From Promethearchaeota archaeon (GTDB taxonomy: Archaea > Asgardarchaeota > Lokiarchaeia > Sigynarchaeales > SOKP01), in the NCBI GenBank assembly GCA_019894875.1, contig JAGXNR010000060.1, positions 1 through 16,138 on the forward strand: a DNA stretch of 16,138 nt, given 5' to 3'. Shown piece after piece: positions 7,922 through 14,028 of the stretch. The notes under the pieces are model-generated. The model searched no databases. It was not told where the DNA came from and was given only the letters and a program-made list of their open reading frames with translations. How positions within the stretch are numbered: the first letter of the stretch is position 1; each line of letters begins with the position of its first letter. Position numbers and translations under genes: made by a program.

Positions 7922-8770
7922 TTATCTCCTAATTAAAATATTTGTACAATCTATTTTTTGATTTTTTAATGATTTGTAGATATATTCATCTTTTAGGCCA
8001 TTTACTAATTGTACTGGTATATTCTGATCACATATTTCCTTTATAAAACTAAGTTTTCCTTTAATTCCCCCAGTAACATCTATCTTTTGACCTAGATTTG
8101 CTAAATTAAGATTTTCCAAATCATCAGAATAGCATTCAGTAGCCAATATACAATCCTCACTACTTTGATCATCGTTTAGATAAATTCCATCAGTTTCCAT
8201 TGTAAATATAACTTTTGAAATATTAAATCTTTCTAACTTCTTACATAACTCTAAAATTATCTGATCTCCTGAGATAATAGAAAATGATCCCTTCTTATCA
8301 AGAATAATATCACCATACAAAATTGGAATGATATTGAGATCTAAAGCAGTTTCGATAACATCAATTGAAGATGTTGAAATCCCTTGAGAGTCCTTAAGAA
8401 AAATGCTAGAAGCTTGAATTGATAATACGGGGCATTTTTTTTCTAAAAACAGATTAACTAAATAAGAATTGAATGTATTCATTGAATTATGAGTCTCTGT
8501 GAGCCCAAGAATTTGATTTGGGATATTAGAGTTAATTCCCTCAGATATGCTAAATTTTTTTGCTAAAGGATGACCAAATGAGCCACCACCATGTATCAAA
8601 ATTATTTTTTCATCAGCATCAATAATTTGTTGAATCGATCTTTTAACAACATCTTTCCTAATAGATTTAGGTTTATCCTTATCAGTTAATAGGCTTCCAC
8701 CTAATTTTAATAAAATCAATTTAAATTTTTTCGTCAATTTTAATTCTCTCATCCAATCGTGGTTTTCCAA
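7922..8770 (-). CDS. ipk: Isopentenyl phosphate kinase
   Basis: Phosphorylates isopentenyl phosphate to IPP with ATP, the last phosphorylation of the archaeal mevalonate route. It is an amino-acid-kinase fold protein of 282 residues if started at TTG 8770. Seen: LKLGGSLLTDKD (21-32) with the N-terminal Lys and Gly-rich loop; IHGGGSFGHPLAKKF (59-73), whose His67 matches the histidine that distinguishes this family from other amino acid kinases; YGDII (152-156); SGDQI (166-170); and VTGGIKGKL (about 233-241). The start is ambiguous. TTG 8770 has AAGGA about 8 bases upstream but overlaps mevalonate kinase by 22 bases. ATG at 8752 forms an ATGA overlap with that gene's stop and would remove six residues. 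Both leave all motifs intact. Function is very secure from motifs and neighbours. Confidence 0.95.
   Translation of the reverse strand: MENHDWMRELKLTKKFKLILLKLGGSLLTDKDKPKSIRKDVVKRSIQQIIDADEKIILIHGGGSFGHPLAKKFSISEGINSNIPNQILGLTETHNSMNTFNSYLVNLFLEKKCPVLSIQASSIFLKDSQGISTSSIDVIETALDLNIIPILYGDIILDKKGSFSIISGDQIILELCKKLERFNISKVIFTMETDGIYLNDDQSSEDCILATECYSDDLENLNLANLGQKIDVTGGIKGKLSFIKEICDQNIPVQLVNGLKDEYIYKSLKNQKIDCTNILIRR
7924..7930 (-). promoter_or_regulatory. Shine-Dalgarno site for IPP isomerase
   Basis: AGGAGAT on the minus strand, 11 bases before the isomerase ATG. It overlaps the last two codons and stop of the isopentenyl phosphate kinase gene, which suggests translational coupling of the two. 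Confidence 0.6.
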
Positions 8771-9684
8771 GCATCCAATCCTTCATCTTCAACAGCAGTA
8801 GCGATTCTATTTTGTATATCTTCACTACTTGCTAATGCAATAACTAGACCACCCCGACCTGTTCCCGTCATTTTCGCTCCAATGGCTCCATTTTTTAAAG
8901 CAATCTCTACTAGTTTATCATTTATCTTCCCTGAAACTGTGATTTCCTGAAGTAATTTGTGGTTTTGATTCATTAAATTCCCTATTGATGTAATATCTCC
9001 TTTATTTAAAGCTGTTTTTGCTTTTACTGCCAGATTTTTGTATTCATGAAAAATTTTTTCAAATTTATCAGGATTTTCTTCCTTTAAGTGACGAACCTCA
9101 GAAACTACTTCCGCTGTTGATGCTGTAACTCCTGAATTTGCGATAACTAATGACATTTTCACGGGTGATTGCAAAAGTTCCATAGTATTTTTTCCTCCAC
9201 TTAAGTTCTTCACGAACCAAATTAAACCACCATAAGTGGAAGCAGTATTGTCAATTCCTGAAGGTGTTCCATGGTAGGCTTTTTCTCCTTCATAAGCGGC
9301 TTCATTTATTTGCTCATCACTTAATTTGAGATTAAAGGCTTCATTTAACGCTCGAGAAAGAGAAGTACATTGAGCTGCTGAAGCTCCTACACCACTTGCG
9401 GCAAATAAATCCCCCGCAAAAGATATTTCTAGTTTTTGACTTTCGGTGTCTATTTTCAAATAATCAATTACATTTTTAATTGATTGCATTGCTTCTTGGT
9501 ATTTCGTTTTTTTATAACCTGGTGTAGCAGGTCTTTGATCATCTACAGTCCAACCAATCCCCTCGACTACTCTAACTTCTGCAGTTGTTGAAGATCCTAA
9601 AGCTGATGCGATTGCAGCCAATCCGTAAACAACGAAGTGTTCCCCGAATAAAATTGTTTTTCCGTATCCTTTCCCTTTACCCAT
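8749..9684 (-). CDS. mvk: Mevalonate kinase (GHMP family)
   Basis: Phosphorylates mevalonate to mevalonate 5-phosphate, which the dehydratase encoded just upstream in the operon then uses. 311 residues, of the usual archaeal length. GHMP motifs are seen in order: KTILFGEHFVVYG (9-21); the ATP-binding glycine loop as AASGVGASAA (95-104), a variant of PxGxGLGSSA; HGTPSGIDNTASTYGG (138-153), with Asp145 the likely catalytic acid; and the C-terminal AKMTGTGRGG at about residues 270-280. No phosphomevalonate kinase or diphosphomevalonate decarboxylase gene is nearby, which fits the archaeal modified pathway. The ATG at 9684 lies one base after the small-subunit stop, and GGAAGTGA (9691-9698, minus) within that gene serves as its ribosome site. 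A paralogous GHMP kinase function is conceivable, but context makes mevalonate kinase the clear choice. Confidence 0.94.
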   Translation of the reverse strand: MGKGKGYGKTILFGEHFVVYGLAAIASALGSSTTAEVRVVEGIGWTVDDQRPATPGYKKTKYQEAMQSIKNVIDYLKIDTESQKLEISFAGDLFAASGVGASAAQCTSLSRALNEAFNLKLSDEQINEAAYEGEKAYHGTPSGIDNTASTYGGLIWFVKNLSGGKNTMELLQSPVKMSLVIANSGVTASTAEVVSEVRHLKEENPDKFEKIFHEYKNLAVKAKTALNKGDITSIGNLMNQNHKLLQEITVSGKINDKLVEIALKNGAIGAKMTGTGRGGLVIALASSEDIQNRIATAVEDEGLDAWKTTIG

Positions 9685-9685
9685 T

Positions 9686-10075
9686 TTATTTCACTTCCAC
9701 AGTTCCTTCAGAACCATTAACCAGGAGTTTTTGTCCAGTTTTTATATTACTAATATCAATTTTATCAACACAAGGAATCTCACTAATAATGCACCCTACT
9801 GCTATGATTGTATCAATTTGTTCATTAACAATCGCTACGGGAGCTGTATTATTTTTTTTCATTCTATACATCGTATATGATCCCACCGTTGAACCTTTGC
9901 CAGTTGGGAAAACTAAAACTTTTCCTGTTATAGATTGATCTTCTAACTCGTGTCCAACCTCAACCACCTTACCTGTATCAGGATCAACTCCTCCATAAAA
10001 AGAAATTCCATCTTTAGTAACGATCGCTTCTGCTTCGACGGTTCCCTTATAAATTTTTCTACCCGTAAATTTCAT
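9686..10075 (-). CDS. Phosphomevalonate dehydratase small subunit (AcnX small)
   Basis: Swivelling small subunit of the aconitase-X-type enzyme that dehydrates mevalonate 5-phosphate to trans-anhydromevalonate 5-phosphate. 129 residues from the chosen start. Seen: the conserved block GKVLVFPTGKGSTVGSYTMY (51-70), where Ser62 corresponds to the conserved active-site serine of the family, and NEQIDTIIAVGCIISEIP further on. The longer reading from 10096 (seven more residues, MYRGGDI) is rejected because AGAGGAGGCGAT, a near-perfect Shine-Dalgarno site, lies exactly there, 7 bases before the ATG at 10075. That ATG overlaps the large-subunit stop as ATGA, which is the expected arrangement for two subunits made in equal amounts. 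It is encoded separately from the large subunit, as usual in archaea. Confidence 0.95.
   Translation of the reverse strand: MKFTGRKIYKGTVEAEAIVTKDGISFYGGVDPDTGKVVEVGHELEDQSITGKVLVFPTGKGSTVGSYTMYRMKKNNTAPVAIVNEQIDTIIAVGCIISEIPCVDKIDISNIKTGQKLLVNGSEGTVEVK
9691..9698 (-). promoter_or_regulatory. Shine-Dalgarno site for mevalonate kinase
   Basis: GGAAGTGA on the minus strand, 6 bases before the mevalonate kinase ATG and within the last codons of the dehydratase small-subunit gene. It supports the chosen start and translational coupling. Confidence 0.55.
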
Positions 10076-11265
10076 GATATCGCCTCCTCTATACATTCTT
10101 CAATTGATCCAATTTTCACCTTAAATTTATTCTTTGAACGACCATAATAACACGCTTTTGCTGAGTCTACCATAATTCCTTTAAAGCGTCCTTTTATAGG
10201 GGCAACCACACAGCATGTATCAGCTGCAAATTTTGCCCCAGCATCTTCAATTATTTTAGAATAGCCTACTTCATCAGCAATCCTTTTTGTAGGTCGAGCA
10301 GTCGTTATCCAAAACTCTTTTTTTACTTTCTTTCCCTTCAATAAATTTGCTATTTTTTCAATTTCATGAATGGAAGCATGAGGACAACCAATACTGACAA
10401 AATCTATTTCAAGATCATCATCTATAAGTTCATTTCGAGTTCTATTCAAATCTTCTTGGGTAATTTCAAACGAAATATCACTTGGTTTAGGATAAGTACC
10501 ATACTCAGGTGTTATTCTTTCCATATGGAATAATGCTGTTCCACCATATGTTGCAACAGACGCACAAAACGACTTGAGTTCTTCAACAGTTGCAGATGGA
10601 ATACCCGTTATATAAGGTATTTTCTTCCCTAATTTCCCTAATCTATCTCCAATTATTTTTCCTAACACACCAAATTCGTCTGTACCACTCACAGGAGCTT
10701 TTACTTTAATTAACACCTCTCCATGACGATTCTCATCCAGATGATACCCATAATTCGGAGTTTTTCCCGTAAGTGCTGCTGCTAATGCGCTAGGACCACC
10801 TTCACGGTTAGTTCGAGCACCAATGACAGAATTAGAATAACAAACGGCACTACTCTCCGCCCATGCAATATGTTGACCAAAATGAGGTACATTGCCAATT
10901 AAATATGGTGTACATGAACATGTAGTGATTATGCCCATTTTAGCAAAAGTGTCAATCGCACGATTCTGGTTTTTAGCAAATTCTTTATCTATTCCTAATG
11001 CTCGCCAGTTCTCACGATCCATTCCTGCGGGGTTCAAAGTTGTTAGTACTCGAACTCGGCCGTCTTCTGCCATTTCACTCAAAAATTCCAATCCTGCTTC
11101 TCCAAGGTTAGCATACGAAACACCAGCGATTTGTACCCCATAAACATCAACCATACAATCCGCATCAAAGATTTCACCTAAGGTTGTTAATATTTCCATC
11201 GCTTTTTTAGTTGATTTCCCGAATTTACCATCCAACATGTCCTGTTCTTCTTGTGTTAACTTCAT
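10072..11265 (-). CDS. Phosphomevalonate dehydratase large subunit (AcnX large)
   Basis: Catalytic, iron-sulfur-containing subunit of phosphomevalonate dehydratase; together with the small subunit it makes trans-anhydromevalonate 5-phosphate. 397 residues, typical for the AcnX large subunit. Seen: the N-terminal LTQEEQDMLDG; GVQIAGVSYANLG (43-55); TTCSCTPYL (114-122, Cys116/Cys118); WAESSAVCYSNSVIGARTNR (135-154), a highly conserved AcnX block; GCPHAS (293-298, Cys294) and DTCCVVAP (349-356, Cys351/352). The separate cysteines in these motifs are the candidate cluster ligands. The start is ATG 11265 because GGGAGGT sits just upstream and homologues begin with MxLTxEE; a GTG at 11280 would place the Shine-Dalgarno site within the gene. 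It starts 17 bp after the UbiD-like gene and overlaps the small-subunit gene by 4 bp. Confidence 0.96.
   Translation of the reverse strand: MKLTQEEQDMLDGKFGKSTKKAMEILTTLGEIFDADCMVDVYGVQIAGVSYANLGEAGLEFLSEMAEDGRVRVLTTLNPAGMDRENWRALGIDKEFAKNQNRAIDTFAKMGIITTCSCTPYLIGNVPHFGQHIAWAESSAVCYSNSVIGARTNREGGPSALAAALTGKTPNYGYHLDENRHGEVLIKVKAPVSGTDEFGVLGKIIGDRLGKLGKKIPYITGIPSATVEELKSFCASVATYGGTALFHMERITPEYGTYPKPSDISFEITQEDLNRTRNELIDDDLEIDFVSIGCPHASIHEIEKIANLLKGKKVKKEFWITTARPTKRIADEVGYSKIIEDAGAKFAADTCCVVAPIKGRFKGIMVDSAKACYYGRSKNKFKVKIGSIEECIEEAIS
10079..10087 (-). promoter_or_regulatory. Strong Shine-Dalgarno site that fixes the small-subunit start
   Basis: GGAGGCGAT on the minus strand, with the GGAGG core 7 bases before the ATG at 10075. 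It is inside the large-subunit coding region and decides the start of the small-subunit gene. Confidence 0.75.
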
Positions 11266-11270
11266 TTTAA

Positions 11271-11277
11271 CCTCCCT
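11271..11277 (-). promoter_or_regulatory. Shine-Dalgarno site for dehydratase large subunit
   Basis: GGGAGG(T) on the minus strand, about 5 bases before the ATG at 11265. It decides the start against the GTG at 11280. Confidence 0.65.
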
Positions 11278-11282
11278 CACGT

Positions 11283-12593
11283 CTAAAAGTATTTATTCAC
11301 ATCCACTTTTGGGAATTCTGCGATATCAAAACTTTTTCCTTTGACTACTAATGGCTTAGTTAAATCAAATCCTATCTTTGTGGTCATTTTTGTACCCGGT
11401 TCTGCGCTGGGATCTAAACTACTTCCCGGTTCTTTATCTTTGACAACCATACGAGTATCACCTTGAAAACGAGTAGCCATCGCCCATTCTACAGATAAAG
11501 GATCATAAATATTAATATCTTTATCAACAATAAATACATGTTTACAGCTTGTATGTCCTGCAAAAGTCCCTTCAATTGCTTTTTTCCCATCTTCTTCTGT
11601 TTTTTTATCAATTTGAACTATCGCGTGCAACCAAGATGATCCTCCAGGGCTAATATTTACATCCAAACATTTAACTCCTGTTGCATTTACTTTATTGAAA
11701 ATGGTTGGCTCTCGAGGCATCCCCATCAATATTTTATGTTCTAACGCTCCCGGTAATAAAGCTTGCCATATTGCTTCCTTTCTATGAGTGATTTTTTTCA
11801 CTTCAAAAATTGGCTCCTCTCTAATAGCATCATATGTCTCTGTAAGATCAACAAAAGGACCTTCGGAATGTCTCTCTTCAAAATAAACTTTTCCTTCCAG
11901 AACAAACTCTGCTTCTGCAGGGATTAAAAGATCGACGGATTTCGCTTTAACAACTTTAATTGGCTCAAGTGCATTTGCAATTTGTAACTCATCAACGCCA
12001 ATGTCTACAGAAGTAGCCCCAGCAATTAGAATGTTAGGTGTATTTCCTATACAAAATGCCACCTCTACTTCTCCATTTTTTTCTAAAAATTTATAGAAAT
12101 GACGACCCTTGACTATTCGTGTCGCAAATTTGTCTTTTGAGTATTGCATTGCTCGATGGAAATCTAAGTTTTGTCCATAATCGGGGTCTCTTGTGACAAC
12201 TACAGCAGAACTGATGTAATTTCCACCATCTTTATCACAATGAAACAATATAGGAATCTTGTCTAGATCCACATCTGGTTCTATGACTTCTTGACATGGT
12301 GCATTAGATAAAACTTCTGGTTCAGAACGCTCATCAATCGCTTTTGAAAGCATAGGGATGAGATCTGCGGGAGTTACACCAAAATATGAGGCGATCACAC
12401 CCTTCGTACAGAAAACATTGCCTACAACACGGAAATCAGATTCTTTTACATTATTAAACATTACTGGTGTTGGTTCAGTTTCCTTTAAAATTCCTGCAAT
12501 TTCTAGCTTTTTAGAAACTTCAAGATCTACCTTTCTGAGTAATCCTTCCTTATCAATTTGATTAATATATTCTCTAAATCCCATAATATTCAT
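11283..12593 (-). CDS. UbiD-family anhydromevalonate phosphate decarboxylase
   Basis: Prenyl-FMN-dependent decarboxylase, 436 residues. In this context it converts trans-anhydromevalonate 5-phosphate to isopentenyl phosphate, the reaction described for the archaeal pathway. Seen: FATRIVKGRHF (156-166, Arg159 a likely catalytic Arg); AEAEFVLEG (226-234); SEGPFVDLTETYD (243-255), where the catalytic acid pair is Glu244/Asp249 instead of the Glu/Glu of Fdc-type EGPFGE; SPGGSSWLHA; GHTSCKHVFIVD; WAMATRFQGD; and the typical C-terminal DPSAEPGTKMTTKIGFD. The start is ATG 12593; ATG 12584 (Met4), followed directly by the conserved GFREYI block, is equally possible, with GAGATGA upstream. The cofactor would come from UbiX at 5777. 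An aromatic-acid decarboxylase is the alternative, but the flanking AcnX genes make that unlikely. Confidence 0.93.
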   Translation of the reverse strand: MNIMGFREYINQIDKEGLLRKVDLEVSKKLEIAGILKETEPTPVMFNNVKESDFRVVGNVFCTKGVIASYFGVTPADLIPMLSKAIDERSEPEVLSNAPCQEVIEPDVDLDKIPILFHCDKDGGNYISSAVVVTRDPDYGQNLDFHRAMQYSKDKFATRIVKGRHFYKFLEKNGEVEVAFCIGNTPNILIAGATSVDIGVDELQIANALEPIKVVKAKSVDLLIPAEAEFVLEGKVYFEERHSEGPFVDLTETYDAIREEPIFEVKKITHRKEAIWQALLPGALEHKILMGMPREPTIFNKVNATGVKCLDVNISPGGSSWLHAIVQIDKKTEEDGKKAIEGTFAGHTSCKHVFIVDKDINIYDPLSVEWAMATRFQGDTRMVVKDKEPGSSLDPSAEPGTKMTTKIGFDLTKPLVVKGKSFDIAEFPKVDVNKYF

Positions 12594-12674
12594 CTCAATA
12601 ACTTGTGTATAACCATAACACTAATAACAATAATGATTTTTATTAAAGGAGTTACAGAAACACTTTTTATAAAA
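12594..12674 (-). promoter_or_regulatory. Spacer with a possible internal promoter before the UbiD-like gene
   Basis: 81-bp gap between the HMG-CoA reductase stop and the UbiD-like start. On the minus strand it contains TTTTATAAAAAG close to the reductase stop, about 70 bases before the ATG, which resembles an archaeal TATA box. The downstream genes from UbiD to isomerase may thus also be transcribed separately. The evidence is only sequence resemblance in AT-rich DNA. Confidence 0.3.
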
Positions 12675-13955
12675 TTAAAGGTTTTTACCGTTACTTAATC
12701 TTTTAAGTATTTGTTTTGCGTAATCGATTCTAATTTTCTTCTCTCTAATCATTTCTTGAGCGACCTTTTCCAGTAATTCATCTGGTACTCCTGCAACTTT
12801 CGCAATGTTTCGAGAATGAAGTGCCATATGTCCTTTTTGAATGCCTTCTGAAGCTAGGGCTCTTAAAGCAGCAACATTTTGAGCCAATCCTAAAGCAGCA
12901 CCCACTTGTGACAATTCACCAGCACTTTTCACTTTTAAGATTTTTAAGGCTATCCGTGCCATAGGATGTATTTTCGTCATCCCACCAATTATTCCAAGAG
13001 CAAGTGGTACTTCAATTTCTCCGATTAGATTCCCCTCAGAATCTAATTTGAATTTAGTTAAAGGAGAATATTGTCCACTCAAGGATGCATAAGCATGAGA
13101 ACCTGCTTCAATAGCCCGAGTATCATTTCCCGTTGCTAACGTTAATGCAGAGATTCCATTCATAATACCTTTATTATGAGTGGTTGCTCGAAATGGATCC
13201 GATACTGCAAATTCATAAGCATTTAATATACCCTCAACGACTTCTTCTCCGCCTAGCAGATCCCTGTCAAAAGTGGCCCTACACCGGGCTAATCGATGGG
13301 TTGCTAAATTGGAAACAATTCGCAGGTATATTTTTCCTCCAGTTATCTCTTCAATAAAAGGACTAATAGCTTCAGCCATAGTATTTACTACATTTGCGCC
13401 CATAGCATCTAAAACATTAACTAACAAATGGAGAATAATCATTTTCCCTTTATTAGTAAGGATCTCTCTTATCTCTATATCACGAGCACCGCCACCTAAC
13501 TCATTTAACATAGGATCCTGTTCATTTGCTATTTTTAACAATTTTTCCTTATTAACTTGTAAGATTTTTTTCGCTACTTCAACATCTTTTAACTGTGTTA
13601 TTTGAATTTGAGAAATCATTATTGGATTTACTTCTTCGGAATGAAATCCCCCATGTATTCGAGCCATTCTTGCTGCATTAGAAGCAGCAGCAACTACTGA
13701 CGGCTCTTCTATAACCATAGGGATAATATAATCTTTATCATTAATTTTAAAGTTTAAAGCAAGCCCAAATGGCAATTGAAAACTTCCCACGACATTTTCA
13801 ATTAAAGTATCAATTTGAGTTTGAGTGAAATAACCTAATTCCTTTATTATCTTCATTTCAGCCTCGTCTAAATCAGCCAATGAGGATAATAATTTTTGAC
13901 GTTCTTCCATTGATAACTTATAAAATCCAGAAATATCGGAATGAAATTCTTTCAT
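12675..13955 (-). CDS. mvaA: Class II HMG-CoA reductase
   Basis: Reduces HMG-CoA to mevalonate. 426 residues, without a membrane domain. Its pattern follows the Pseudomonas mevalonii (class II) enzyme almost throughout: NVVGSFQLPFGLALNF, VIEEPSVVAAAS (Glu84 catalytic), DAMGAN (183-188), THNKGIMNGI (Lys262), ATGNDTRAIEAGSHAYA (Asp278) and EGIQKGHMALHSRN (His376 catalytic), with a C-terminal flap helix. All four catalytic residues are present. Most archaea use class I enzymes; class II in archaea is attributed to transfer from bacteria. The start is ATG 13955, which aligns with the Pseudomonas N-terminus and has GAAGTG 11 bases upstream; a GTG at 13967 would add four residues. A 73-bp spacer with an inverted repeat separates it from HMG-CoA synthase. 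Nicotinamide preference cannot be read from sequence here. Confidence 0.96.
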   Translation of the reverse strand: MKEFHSDISGFYKLSMEERQKLLSSLADLDEAEMKIIKELGYFTQTQIDTLIENVVGSFQLPFGLALNFKINDKDYIIPMVIEEPSVVAAASNAARMARIHGGFHSEEVNPIMISQIQITQLKDVEVAKKILQVNKEKLLKIANEQDPMLNELGGGARDIEIREILTNKGKMIILHLLVNVLDAMGANVVNTMAEAISPFIEEITGGKIYLRIVSNLATHRLARCRATFDRDLLGGEEVVEGILNAYEFAVSDPFRATTHNKGIMNGISALTLATGNDTRAIEAGSHAYASLSGQYSPLTKFKLDSEGNLIGEIEVPLALGIIGGMTKIHPMARIALKILKVKSAGELSQVGAALGLAQNVAALRALASEGIQKGHMALHSRNIAKVAGVPDELLEKVAQEMIREKKIRIDYAKQILKRLSNGKNL

Positions 13956-13989
13956 AATATAATTCACACTTCGAAAAATTAATAAACTT

Positions 13990-14015
13990 TTCTATATCTC
14001 GTTGGAAATATAGAA
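13990..14015. repeat. Perfect 8-bp inverted repeat between HMGS and HMGR genes
   Basis: TTCTATAT (13990-13997) and ATATAGAA (14008-14015) are exact reverse complements separated by 10 bases. The element lies in the 73-bp gap after the HMG-CoA synthase stop and about 35 bases before the HMG-CoA reductase start. On the minus strand it is followed by a T-rich stretch. It could be an RNA hairpin (attenuator, processing site or weak terminator) or a dimeric operator site. Chance occurrence in AT-rich DNA is possible. Confidence 0.5.
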
Positions 14016-14028
14016 GGTTAGAATAAAA

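Noticed and set aside
10082..10096. N-terminal extension of the dehydratase small subunit starting at 10096.
   Set aside because: The extension consists of a strong Shine-Dalgarno site translated in frame; the ATG at 10075 is better placed.
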